Source of the DNA: an uncultured Pseudomonadota bacterium
GTDB lineage: Bacteria; Myxococcota_A; UBA796; SXON01
Length of the DNA stretch: 64,000 nucleotides
Reading direction: 5' to 3'
Assembly (NCBI GenBank): GCA_903921785.1
Contig: CAIXRH010000084.1
Span: 28,571-92,570, forward strand
The position numbers and the translations under genes were made by a program. Below the pieces are notes generated by a model. The model did no database searches. It worked only from the letters and a program-made list of their open reading frames with translations, and was not told the origin of the DNA. This document shows, piece after piece, positions 1 through 8,248 of the stretch. The stretch's first letter is position 1. Every line of letters starts with the position of its first letter.

Positions 1-154
1 CCAGCACGGTCTTCTCGGCGTCCGCCTTGGGCACGACGGGCTTGGGGGCGGGGGTGGCGGCGACCCCCTTCGGGGTGCTCGGCGCGGGGGCGGGCGCGGG
101 CCCGGAGCAGGCGCAGAGCCAGAGAGGGATCAGGACGGTGAGTCGGAGGAGCAT
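1..154 (-). CDS. Lipoprotein, N-terminal part only
   Basis: The reading frame starts with ATG at 154 and runs off the left edge of the window. The first 16 residues are a lipoprotein signal peptide: two Leu and an Arg after the start, a hydrophobic core and a lipobox ending in Cys16 (WLCAC). A low-complexity Ala/Pro/Lys linker follows. About 51 residues are visible, with no recognisable domain. It is divergent from the chemoreceptor gene across an A/T-rich gap. The function cannot be judged from this fragment. Confidence 0.7.
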   Translation of the reverse strand, partial: MLLRLTVLIPLWLCACSGPAPAPAPSTPKGVAATPAPKPVVPKADAEKTVL

Positions 155-376
155 GCAGGCCTCAGGTGCGCGATACATCCATGCAAGTATCGTACCATTC
201 TTGTTGTATAGAAATGATTATCGTTGAATCAAACGAGTAGTAAATCGCGTAATTGTTCGGGGGCTGTGTGGGCTTGTGAACACCCCCCGAGGGGGAATTG
301 CCCCGCCTCCGTCGGAGTCAGAATTCTGAGCGCGGTGACTCAAGCGATCCCCGCTCCCGGCCGAAAGGAGGTCACC
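155..376. promoter_or_regulatory. A/T-rich divergent intergenic region
   Basis: This 222-bp gap separates the lipoprotein and chemoreceptor starts. The stretch from about 180 to 255 is far richer in A/T than its surroundings, as expected of promoter DNA, but no convincing -35/-10 pair with standard spacing was found. A strong ribosome binding site (AAAGGAGG, 364-371) precedes the ATG at 377. It decides that start over an upstream in-frame ATG at 224. Confidence 0.5.
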
Positions 377-1990
377 ATGCGCAACACCGGCTCCGTCACC
401 CAGGTTGACCACCCCCTTCACGACGACGATCTGCTGATCTCCCGCACCGATGTGCGCGGGGTGATCACGTGGGCCAACGAGGGATTTTGTAGGGTTGCCG
501 GCTACTCCGTCGACGAGCTGGTGGGGCGGCCGCACAACCTGGTCCGGCACCCGGACATGCCTCGGGGAGCCTTCGCGGACCTGTGGGCGACGGTGAAGGA
601 GGGCAAGGCGTGGCGGGGTATCGTGAAGAACCGCTGCAAGAACGGCGATCACTATTGGGTCGAGGCGGACGTGACGCCCATTCGTCGTAACGGCGAAGTC
701 GTCGGGTTTCTCTCGATCCGGGGTCAGCCCGATGTCGCCGAGCGGCGTGGGGTCGAGCCCGTGTACGCGAAGATGATCGAGCAGGAGGCGGTGGGTGGGC
801 TCAAAAAGCCGGGTCGCGTCGCGCGCGTCCTTGGCTGGTCGATGCCAGCCGGTGGGCGAGCCGCGGTGCCGGTGCTGGCGCTCGGCCTCACCGTGCTGAG
901 CCAGGGCCTGCTCCCCGTGATGCTCACCCGCGGCTTCGGCGTCGTGGCGACGTGCATGGCGCTCTGGGGCATCCGCGAGTTGGTGCTCCCCGTGCGCTCC
1001 CTGAGCGAGGTGGTGCGCTCGGCGGACCTTCACGCGCGGGTGCCGGTGATGGGCGCGGGCCCGATCGCGGAGCTCGGTCGCGGCTTCAACATCATGCAGC
1101 AGCGGTTCCTCCGCATCGTGCGGGAGTTTGGTCGACAGGGGCGTGCGCTGAGCAGCTCGGTGCGTGAGCTTCGGGCGGCGAACGACGACCTGAGCAGTCG
1201 AACCGAACAGCAGGCCGCAAACCTGGAGGAGAGCGCGGCAGGAATTGAGGAGCTCAGCGCCAGCGTCGAGGTGACGGCCCGCCAGGCACGCAACGCTGCC
1301 GATGTGGCGCGTCAGGCTCGGGACGGCACCCAGGCCGGGCGCCGCGCCTTCGTCGACCTCGCGGCGAGCGTGAAGGCGATGCATGAGGCCTCGGCCCAGG
1401 TCGGCGAGATCATCGGGATGGTCGATGAGATCGCCTTCCAGACCAACCTCCTCGCGCTCAATGCCGCCGTCGAGGCGGCGCGCGCTGGGGAGCACGGCCG
1501 CGGCTTCGCGGTGGTGGCCAACGAGGTGCGGGCGCTGGCGCTGCGGAGCTCCGGCGCCTCCAAGCAGATCCGCGAGATCGTGAGCCAGAGCCAGGAGCGG
1601 GCCTCCGCGGGGGTGGGGGCGGCCGAGGGCGCCGCGTCCCGGATCGTCGCCGCCGCTTCGCAGTCCGAGGAGGTCTGCGCGCTCATGGAGACCATCGCGG
1701 ACGCCACGCGGGAGCAGAGCCGCGGCTTGGGCGAGATGAGCAAGGCGGTTGCCCAGCTCGATCAGATCACCCAGCGCAACGCCGCCGCGGTGGAGGAGCT
1801 CGCCGGCGGCGCCGTGGACCTCGAGCGCCAGGTCACCGAGATGCTCAACCTCGTGGAGTGTTTCGAGGCCACGGCGCCCGCGGCTGCGGGCGGGACCGCG
1901 GCGAAGGTCACCCTCGGTGGGCGCGGAGCGGCTCCCGGCGGCGCGGGCCGTCGGTCCGCCCCCGCGGGGGGAGGCGAGGTGAGGCTGTAG
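377..1990 (+). CDS. Aer-like PAS-containing methyl-accepting chemotaxis protein
   Basis: This 537-residue receptor resembles E. coli Aer, the FAD-binding redox and energy taxis sensor. A PAS domain (about residues 10-125) carries the conserved Aer-type stretches [14 protein letters not shown] and [12 protein letters not shown] hydrophobic hairpin (about 162-203) anchors it in the inner membrane with no sizeable periplasmic domain. A HAMP-like linker and a long coiled coil follow, with the highly conserved MCP hairpin tip ([19 protein letters not shown]) that binds CheA/CheW. The start at 377 is set by a strong Shine-Dalgarno; an in-frame ATG at 224 lacks one. No che genes are nearby, so it is an orphan receptor. 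A redox role is inferred from the Aer-like PAS. An N-terminal extension from the earlier start is unlikely. Confidence 0.9.
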   Translation: MRNTGSVTQVDHPLHDDDLLISRTDVRGVITWANEGFCRVAGYSVDELVGRPHNLVRHPDMPRGAFADLWATVKEGKAWRGIVKNRCKNGDHYWVEADVTPIRRNGEVVGFLSIRGQPDVAERRGVEPVYAKMIEQEAVGGLKKPGRVARVLGWSMPAGGRAAVPVLALGLTVLSQGLLPVMLTRGFGVVATCMALWGIRELVLPVRSLSEVVRSADLHARVPVMGAGPIAELGRGFNIMQQRFLRIVREFGRQGRALSSSVRELRAANDDLSSRTEQQAANLEESAAGIEELSASVEVTARQARNAADVARQARDGTQAGRRAFVDLAASVKAMHEASAQVGEIIGMVDEIAFQTNLLALNAAVEAARAGEHGRGFAVVANEVRALALRSSGASKQIREIVSQSQERASAGVGAAEGAASRIVAAASQSEEVCALMETIADATREQSRGLGEMSKAVAQLDQITQRNAAAVEELAGGAVDLERQVTEMLNLVECFEATAPAAAGGTAAKVTLGGRGAAPGGAGRRSAPAGGGEVRL

Positions 1991-2028
1991 GGAGCACCGC
2001 CCCCACCGCGCCCACCACCGGAGCGCCG

Positions 2029-3273
2029 TCAGAACATATGGTCGAACACCACGTAGACCCCGGGGTTCGGCACGGGGGTGCGTGAGCCGTTCGGCTCCTC
2101 CACCTCGTCCAAGCCCAGCGCCACGTCGAGGCGGCCGACGAAGGTGCCCTCGACGATGGGGTGGATGCCGACGCCGAGGCCGGGGTGGAGCGGGAAGTCG
2201 CCGACGGGTTCGGTGCCCCAGACCATCCCCAGGTCGAAAAAGGGGACGACCTGCCAGCGGAGCTCTCGATGGAGCACCGTCTGGCTGCCGACGTCGATCC
2301 GCAGCTCGTTGTTCCACACGGCCTTGTCCAGGTCGTGGTAGCGGCCGAAGCTCACTCCGCGGAGCGTGTCGCTGCCGCCGAAGCCCATCATCGGGGTGAG
2401 GCCGCCCCACGTGTTCAAGTCGTAGAACGGCACGTCGCCGAACATGGCCTCGCCCATCAGCCGGCTGCCGAGCACGACCTTCGGCCCGAGCGTCCAGAAC
2501 GCGCGGGCGCTGGCGAACACCGCGACCCACTCGGCCTCCGCCGCGCCGATGCGGGGCATGCCGCGCACGCTGAGCTCGAGGAGCACGCCCCGGTCGGGAG
2601 TGAGCTCGGGCTCACGAGTGTCGAACAACACGCCGATTCCAGGTTGAACACCGAACCCGGGCACCATGCCCAAGGGGGCCTCCTCGGCGAGCAGGGAGCC
2701 GGAGTAGGTCTCTACGTCCGACCATCGGCCCGCGAGGAAGGTGAACCACGCCCACGGACCGCCGAGCTCGCCGCGCAGGGTCAGCCGGGCGAAGGGCTGG
2801 ATGAGGGTGTAGCGATATCGTTTGTCGGCATTGGCGGAGGTGCCATCGACGACGCCGCGGTCGAGGGTCGTGGCGTTCCCCATGCCCCAGTAGCCGTCGT
2901 TCAGCCACTGCCGATAGGCGAAGTGGCCGGTGAGCCGGAGCGTGTGTTTCGGACCCAACCCGGGCGCGTCGAACCGGACACGGTGGTGATGGTAGCCGTT
3001 GGTGGTGAGGAACGCCTGGGTGACGAAGGCGAGCTGGTAGGGTGAGTAGCCGGGCTTGTACCAGTCGAGCTCGGCACGGGCCCCGGCGCCGAACCCGTCG
3101 TCGACGTCGTAGCTTGCGTTGGGGATCGCCACCCAGGTGAAGCGGGTCTCGGGCGGCGCGGGCGGGGCGGCCGCTTCGGTTGGCGGGGGCGCGGCTGCCG
3201 GGACGGTCGGCGGCGTCGCCTCCGGCTCCGCGCGGGCCGGCTGGGCGAGCGCGAGCAGCAGCGCCAGGCTCAA
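2029..3273 (-). CDS. Outer-membrane beta-barrel protein (BamA/TamA barrel-like)
   Basis: About 414 residues. A signal peptide of about 15 residues (LALLLALAQPARA core) is followed by an Ala/Pro linker and about 340 residues of alternating hydrophobic strands rich in Tyr, Trp and Gly. The last residue is Phe, the usual C-terminal outer-membrane signature. The strand pattern and the GxGVxFDTREPELTPDRG segment resemble the barrel part of the surface-antigen (BamA/Omp85) superfamily; no POTRA domains are present. The best start is TTG at 3273, which overlaps the stop of the upstream radical SAM gene (TTGA), so translation is probably coupled. Upstream in-frame extension would be Arg-rich and unlike a secreted protein. 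The substrate is unknown. Confidence 0.7.
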   Translation of the reverse strand: MSLALLLALAQPARAEPEATPPTVPAAAPPPTEAAAPPAPPETRFTWVAIPNASYDVDDGFGAGARAELDWYKPGYSPYQLAFVTQAFLTTNGYHHHRVRFDAPGLGPKHTLRLTGHFAYRQWLNDGYWGMGNATTLDRGVVDGTSANADKRYRYTLIQPFARLTLRGELGGPWAWFTFLAGRWSDVETYSGSLLAEEAPLGMVPGFGVQPGIGVLFDTREPELTPDRGVLLELSVRGMPRIGAAEAEWVAVFASARAFWTLGPKVVLGSRLMGEAMFGDVPFYDLNTWGGLTPMMGFGGSDTLRGVSFGRYHDLDKAVWNNELRIDVGSQTVLHRELRWQVVPFFDLGMVWGTEPVGDFPLHPGLGVGIHPIVEGTFVGRLDVALGLDEVEEPNGSRTPVPNPGVYVVFDHMF

Positions 3274-5333
3274 ACGGCCACCAACCCGGCGCGGCGCACG
3301 GCCTCGAGGAGGCGATCGAGGCCCTTGGGGCCGGTGGCGCGGACCTCCTCCCAACTCAGCGGCGGCTCGCCGGGGCGGGCGGCCATCAAGACGTCCCCGA
3401 GCCAGTCGAGCGCCGGTTGGGGACCGCGGAGCGTCAGCGGGCCGTCGATGCCGTGGAGCACGAGGCCGTCGTCGTCGACGAGGGGGTCTCCGCCCAGCCA
3501 CACCAGCCGGCCGCCGAACGGGGGCGGCGGTTCGGCGAGGGCGCGCGCCACCCGGTCGGGCGGTTCGGTGGCCACCGGGGCGCCGCGGCCGAACCAGCTC
3601 GCCGCCGAACGATCGAACCCTCTCCCAGACTTGTAGGCCTCGAGCGCGCGCACCAGCGGCGAGTCGAAGCGGTCATGGTCGGCGCCGAGCGGGTCGAGGT
3701 GGGGGACGTCGTTGCGGGCGAAGCTGGGGGCTTCGGGTGGGACGGTGACGCCGTAGGCCGCGGGGTTGGCGTAGACCGGCGAGTGGCGCGTGAGCACGAA
3801 GCGGTGCCAGAAGGCGCTGCGGAGCGCGCCGGCCGCGAAGAGCTGGCGGACGAGCTCCAGGCTGTCCACCGTCTCCTGCTCGGTCTCGGTGGGGAACCCG
3901 TACATCAGGTAGGCGTGGACGAGGACCCCGGCGTCGGTGAACGCGCGGGCGGCGCGCGCCACCTGCTCCACCGTGACTCCCTTCTCCATCCGGGCGAGGA
4001 GCCGGTCGCTCGCCACCTCCAGGCCCCCGGTGACCGCGACACAGCCCGAAGCGGCGAGGAGGCGGGCGAGGTCGGGCGTGAACGCCCGCTCGAAGCGGAT
4101 GTTCCCCCACCAGGAGATCGCCTCCCCCTGGGCGAGGAGCTCCAGGGCGAAGTCGCGGAGGCCGCGAGGGGGCGCGGCTTCGTCGACCAGGTGGAAGCCG
4201 CGTTGGCCGGTGGTGCGCACCAGCTCGCCGACCTGCTCCACCAGCGAAGGCGTGGGCGTGGGGTCGAAGCGCGCGATGTAGTCGAGGTGGACGTCGCAGA
4301 AGGCGCAGCGCTTCCAGTAGCAGCCGTGCGCGATGGTGATCTTGTTCCAACGCCCGTCGGACCACAGGCGGTGGGCGGGGTTGGGGCTGTCCACGAGGTT
4401 GAGGTAGGGGTCGAGCCGGAGGCCGGCGTAGTCCGCCGCTCGGGCGGGCTTCACCTCGACGGGCGGGGCGTCGTGGCGGCCGGCCGCCGTGAGGGTGCGG
4501 TGGCGACGGTCGGGGCCGCCGGACCGGTGCTCAAGGATGGCGAGCAGCGGGCCTTCGCCCTCGTCGAACGTGAGCGCGTCGACGCACGACCACAGCGCGG
4601 GCTCGTCGACCTCGCGCAGCTCCGTGTTCACGTAGCCGCCGCCCATGACGATGTATTGGCCGCGCGCCCGGAGGCGCTTCCCGATTCGGAGCGCGGCGTA
4701 GAGGTTCCCCGGGAAGGGCACAGACAGGCCCACGACGGGCGTGGTGATCGTGTCGGTCAGCTCGTCGAGCCAGCCGTCGAGCAGGGTGGTGCGCTCCAGG
4801 CGCTCCGCGATCGGCGCGAAGGGGACCGCGCCGGCGGCGAGGTGATGCTGGTAACGGGCGAGGGCGAAGCCGTCGTCGATGCAGGCGGTGACCAGATCGG
4901 CGACGTCGCTGAGCCAACGGGTGGCGAGGTGCCGGGCGGCGTCGTCCTGGGCGTCGGGGCCGAAGCCGGAGAGGTCGACCTCGGCGCTGCGCGGCCCACG
5001 GGGGAGCCAGGGGGTGCCGAGGATGCGGGGGCCGAGGCCACGGTCTCGCCCCTGGAGGAAGGCGACCACGCCCTCGATGGCGGTCTCGTAGTGGCGACGA
5101 AGCGCGAGCGCACGCCAGGCGGGCTCGGGGAGGTCGTCGCGATCGGCGATCGAGTCGAAGATCGCGGCGAGGCCGTCGCGGCTGTAGACGCGGAGGGCAA
5201 GCTCGATGCCGAGGTCCCGTTGCGCCACCTCCAAGCCGACGCTGCGGAGGAACCGCGCGAGGTAGCTGATCGAGGGGTACGGGGTGTTGAGCTGGCAGAG
5301 CGGCGGGAGCGCCAGGGTGATCGCGATGGGCAC
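3270..5333 (-). CDS. Radical SAM protein with CX4CX2C cluster motif
   Basis: 687 residues. The N-terminal third looks like the Rossmann-type domain often found before B12-type radical SAM cores (PYPSISYLARFL region), but no DxHxxG cobalamin signature was seen. The radical SAM motif is GCYWKRCAFC: four residues between Cys 1 and 2, and two between Cys 2 and 3, instead of the usual CX3CX2C. Later the core shows conserved glycine-rich and EVASDRLLARMEKGV-type segments of this superfamily. The gene is followed by a barrel gene in a coupled overlap and preceded by an unknown gene 6 bp away, so the three form one unit. The substrate cannot be assigned. No peptide precursor gene was seen nearby. Confidence 0.8.
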   Translation of the reverse strand: MPIAITLALPPLCQLNTPYPSISYLARFLRSVGLEVAQRDLGIELALRVYSRDGLAAIFDSIADRDDLPEPAWRALALRRHYETAIEGVVAFLQGRDRGLGPRILGTPWLPRGPRSAEVDLSGFGPDAQDDAARHLATRWLSDVADLVTACIDDGFALARYQHHLAAGAVPFAPIAERLERTTLLDGWLDELTDTITTPVVGLSVPFPGNLYAALRIGKRLRARGQYIVMGGGYVNTELREVDEPALWSCVDALTFDEGEGPLLAILEHRSGGPDRRHRTLTAAGRHDAPPVEVKPARAADYAGLRLDPYLNLVDSPNPAHRLWSDGRWNKITIAHGCYWKRCAFCDVHLDYIARFDPTPTPSLVEQVGELVRTTGQRGFHLVDEAAPPRGLRDFALELLAQGEAISWWGNIRFERAFTPDLARLLAASGCVAVTGGLEVASDRLLARMEKGVTVEQVARAARAFTDAGVLVHAYLMYGFPTETEQETVDSLELVRQLFAAGALRSAFWHRFVLTRHSPVYANPAAYGVTVPPEAPSFARNDVPHLDPLGADHDRFDSPLVRALEAYKSGRGFDRSAASWFGRGAPVATEPPDRVARALAEPPPPFGGRLVWLGGDPLVDDDGLVLHGIDGPLTLRGPQPALDWLGDVLMAARPGEPPLSWEEVRATGPKGLDRLLEAVRRAGLVAV

Positions 5334-5339
5334 CGCGGA

Positions 5340-6008
5340 CTAGCCGGGGAGGCGGAGGTAGCGGCCGTGGGCCGGCGCGCGGGCGCTCACCCGGATGCGA
5401 CGGGCCTCGACGTCCACCGTCTGGCCGGGGAGGAGGGTGGCCACCGGGCTCTGCCCGGCGTGCACCGTGAGCTCGCCCGCGAGGCAGCGCACCCGATAGG
5501 CCCGGGCGCGGGTGCCGACGAAGAGCACCTGCCCGAGCTCCTGCTCCGGCGCGGGGGACAGCGTGATCTCGCCGAGGGGTTCGCCGAGGTCTCCCCCTCG
5601 GGGGCGCCCGATGCGCAGCACCTTCACCGGGTGCGTGGACGCGGGGCCGGGGGACACATCCGGGTCTGCCGCGTGGGGGTGGGTGTCGGGGTCCCCACAA
5701 TCTTCTTCGGCGAGGCGCAGCTCGGGCCGCGGGCCTTCGCCAATGGGCGCGTCGTGGGCCAGCCCGCCATCGACGAGCCGCACGGCGGGCGGAGCCCCAG
5801 CCGCCTCCTCCGTGGGATCGGCGATGCGCAACGCGTGCACCTCCACCCCACGGAGCGGCAGCCCGCCGAGCGCTCCGAGGACCTCTCGAAGGCTGCCCAG
5901 CAGGGCCTCGCGATCATCGCCCTCGACGACTTCGAGCTCATCCAGGGCATCCGAGACCTGGCCGAGCACGTCATCGAGGTCGTCAGGGTCGCGCGGCGGT
6001 CGAGGCAT
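5340..6008 (-). CDS. Protein of unknown function upstream of the radical SAM gene
   Basis: 222 residues, not recognised. The first 50 residues are acidic and probably helical (DDLDDVLGQVSDALDELEVVEGDD). The middle is Pro/Ala-rich and low in complexity. The last 70 residues form a compact beta-rich segment, rich in Val, Arg and Gly and ending near YLRLPG. No signal peptide or membrane segment is seen, so it is probably cytoplasmic. Its stop lies 6 bp before the radical SAM start, which suggests co-expression and perhaps a partner role. Confidence 0.6.
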   Translation of the reverse strand: MPRPPRDPDDLDDVLGQVSDALDELEVVEGDDREALLGSLREVLGALGGLPLRGVEVHALRIADPTEEAAGAPPAVRLVDGGLAHDAPIGEGPRPELRLAEEDCGDPDTHPHAADPDVSPGPASTHPVKVLRIGRPRGGDLGEPLGEITLSPAPEQELGQVLFVGTRARAYRVRCLAGELTVHAGQSPVATLLPGQTVDVEARRIRVSARAPAHGRYLRLPG

Positions 6009-6040
6009 CGCCGCCGCGCCTTAACCCGGTGTCGTCCCGA

Positions 6041-6454
6041 TCAGCGACGACGACGGCGCGACTTCTTCGCTCCGCCCTTCTTCCCTTCGAAGTTGCGCCG
6101 CCACCACTGGGCCGCGCCCTCGGCGGTCTTGATGTCGAAGAGCTTGGCGAGCTCGGTCCAGTCGGCGCCACGCGCGATGGCCTCCTCACCCTGCTTGAGC
6201 CGCTCGGCGCGCCAGGCCTTGCGGGCCTCCCGCTGCTTCTCCCGCTCCTCCGAGCGGTTCTTCGTCGCCTGCTTGCGCATGAGCGGGTAGGTCAGGCCGT
6301 TGGCCTTGGCCCAGCGACGCGCCTTGGCGCGAAGCGCGTCGGAGGACAGACCCTCCTTGTCGGCGAGCTTCTTGAGCGTCTTCTCGCGCTTACGGGGCGC
6401 TTCGTTGCGCTCGTTCATCTTCTTGAGCAGGTTGAACAGTTCTTCGCCGGTCAT
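6041..6454 (-). CDS. Small basic protein with C-terminal Arg run
   Basis: 137 residues, strongly basic and almost wholly helical by composition. It begins MTGEELFNLLKKMNERN. A central region (GLSSDALRAKARRWAKANG) could be a helix-turn-helix, and a second WTELAKLFDIK segment looks similar. The tail is GAKKSRRRRRR-like. This suggests a nucleic-acid-binding protein, but the family was not recognised. It is the first gene of the minus-strand set, preceded by a 149-bp gap. Confidence 0.55.
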   Translation of the reverse strand: MTGEELFNLLKKMNERNEAPRKREKTLKKLADKEGLSSDALRAKARRWAKANGLTYPLMRKQATKNRSEEREKQREARKAWRAERLKQGEEAIARGADWTELAKLFDIKTAEGAAQWWRRNFEGKKGGAKKSRRRRR

Positions 6455-6569
6455 CTGAACCTCGTGGGTTGAGAAATGCGTTCCTTAGGGAGGTTTTCCC
6501 TTTCCTAACTACAGTGGGCGTCCTGCCCGTCTATCCGCGATTCTGCGCCTGATCGATGTAGCAAATTGT

Positions 6570-6597
6570 CGCAGGTGAGGCAACACCCCCTCCTGCG
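6570..6597 (-). terminator. Candidate terminator hairpin after the VWA gene
   Basis: On the minus strand this reads CGCAGGAGG, a short loop, then CCT CA CCTGCG: a nine-pair stem with a two-base bulge, followed by ACAATTTGC. It lies just after the stop of the VWA gene at 6604. The U-tract is weak, so it is only a candidate. Confidence 0.4.
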
Positions 6598-6603
6598 GAC
6601 GGA

Positions 6604-8073
6604 TCACTCCCAGGCGATTCGCCAATCTCCAATCCGAAAGCTTGTTGCGCCCTGAATAATCCGATGCAGACCCGGGTCAGTGGGCCGGCCGTTGATCTCG
6701 GCGCCCTTCGCGCGAATCTGTACGTCGGCGTACAGATTCCACAGGGGGCGCTTCACCCTGAGGATGATCGTGCTTTCTTCCGCAGCGCCGAGGCGCACGA
6801 CGCCGTCCGTTCCCAGGACGATGGCGGCCTCCTTCCGATCCGCGATTTCCAGGGTCTGGCGGGGGCCGCCCCGGTAGCGTGCGGTCAGCACGCCGCCGAG
6901 GCGGAGCGGCAGGCGCTTGCCCTGGATGAACACAGCCAGAAGGCCGGTTCCGAAGAACACGCCCACCAGTACGGAGATCGCCGCGGGGAGCGGAAGGCCG
7001 TAGTGGCGGTGTACCGGAACCGTCACCGTGGTGGACAGATCTCGTCGCGACCCCTCAATTCCCCAGATCGCGAGGGCCTCGGCGGGCTCCAGGCGGCCCT
7101 GTCCGGAGACTGTGACTTTCACGTCAAGCGTGTCGGAGCGGGGGAGGAGCGACCAGGGGGGGGCGGGCACCGCCAGGTCGATCGGGAGGATGGCGTCGGG
7201 GGCGAGGAGCACGCTCTCCCCCGCGGGGGTGGTGGCTCCCGTGAGCACGAGGTGCTCCACCCGCAGGTCGAGCACGCCAGCCGTGTTGTGCAGCGCGAGC
7301 TCGGCGTGGCCGGCGGCGTCGGCGGGGGTCTGGAGGGTGGCGGTGAACGTGGCGGTGTGCGCGTCGAGCTCGGCGGCAGGCTGCGGGCGGGTGGCGTGCA
7401 GCCGGGCCCGGAAGTTCTGCAGCCACGCCGCCACCCCGTCGGTGACCAACTCCCCGCCGAGCTCCTTCATCGCGGTGGAGGCGCCCGCGGTGTACACCGG
7501 GGTTTCCCCTGCCTTCACCGGGAACCAGTGCAGGGACAGCCGGCCCTCGGCCATCGGCGTTGCCGCCGCCTCGCCGATCTTGTGCTGATCCTTGATCGGC
7601 CCGCAGCCGCGCGAGCTCATCGACCAGGGGCTGAGCACCGACGGTGCGTGGCAGAAGTTGCTGACCGTGAAGACGTGCTGGAACGCGGGCGCCCCCGGCG
7701 CGGCGAGCTCGGTGGCCAGGGTGGAGAGGCCCGCACCCAGGTCCCGGTCGTAGCCGCTGGGGAGCTCCAGCGTCGTGAGCCGGGCGACCAACGCCGCGCG
7801 ACCCGCCTCGGTGACGACGGTGCGCGGCACGGCCACGAACGGGCGCGTGTGAAACGCGATGACCTCGATGGAGTCTCCCGCGGGGACCGCCTGGGCGAGC
7901 GCCGCGATCTCTACCCGAAGACCATCGGCAGTGGCCTTCATGGCCTCCGACGTATCCAGCAGGAATACGTAGCCAATCGCCGGGACCCGCGCGTTGACCC
8001 GGGCAAGCGCCGCCTCCGTCGCCTCCGGGGAGGGCGCGGCGAACGTCGGCGCGAGGAGCAGGGCGGGCCACAT
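6604..8073 (-). CDS. VWA-domain membrane protein with FHA-like tail
   Basis: About 489 residues from ATG 8073; an in-frame ATG at 8124 would add 17 residues before an obvious signal peptide (MWPALLLAPTFAAPS), so it was not chosen. A von Willebrand A domain occupies about residues 33-240; its metal site reads DTSEA (D40, S42), so the third MIDAS position is Ala rather than Ser. A beta-rich middle follows, then one transmembrane helix (AISVLVGVFFGTGLLAVFIQG) and a basic cytoplasmic tail of about 110 residues. This ends in a beta-sandwich-like stretch (RAKGAEINGRP...GDWRIAWE) that resembles a degenerate FHA fold. It probably links binding of a periplasmic ligand to a cytoplasmic partner; the ligand is unknown. 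It is divergent from the amidase gene. Confidence 0.7.
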   Translation of the reverse strand: MWPALLLAPTFAAPSPEATEAALARVNARVPAIGYVFLLDTSEAMKATADGLRVEIAALAQAVPAGDSIEVIAFHTRPFVAVPRTVVTEAGRAALVARLTTLELPSGYDRDLGAGLSTLATELAAPGAPAFQHVFTVSNFCHAPSVLSPWSMSSRGCGPIKDQHKIGEAAATPMAEGRLSLHWFPVKAGETPVYTAGASTAMKELGGELVTDGVAAWLQNFRARLHATRPQPAAELDAHTATFTATLQTPADAAGHAELALHNTAGVLDLRVEHLVLTGATTPAGESVLLAPDAILPIDLAVPAPPWSLLPRSDTLDVKVTVSGQGRLEPAEALAIWGIEGSRRDLSTTVTVPVHRHYGLPLPAAISVLVGVFFGTGLLAVFIQGKRLPLRLGGVLTARYRGGPRQTLEIADRKEAAIVLGTDGVVRLGAAEESTIILRVKRPLWNLYADVQIRAKGAEINGRPTDPGLHRIIQGATSFRIGDWRIAWE

Positions 8074-8248
8074 CGGGCCGGCCACCCTACTGCCCGGCCC
8101 CGTCGCCGGCAAGCCCTGGGGCATTCATGCGACAGATCGGGTGGGGCACGCGCACCCCACTGTCCGGTCGTAAGGACGAGAATCGCAGGATTATGTAGGT
8201 TGTACGGATGGCACGGCGTTTGCGTATGTCCGTGGCGCCGGAGTTCCG

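Noticed and set aside
218..2530. Long minus-strand open frame opposite the chemoreceptor
   Set aside because: It is Arg/His/Pro-rich and lies opposite the Aer-like gene, which has clear domains; such long antisense frames are usual in very GC-rich DNA.
3180..6290. 1036-codon plus-strand open frame opposite the radical SAM gene
   Set aside because: Composition is low in complexity, with no domain; it is the shadow of three real minus-strand genes.
3270..6454. RiPP-type peptide cluster around the radical SAM gene
   Set aside because: No small precursor peptide, leader peptidase or RRE-like domain was found near it.
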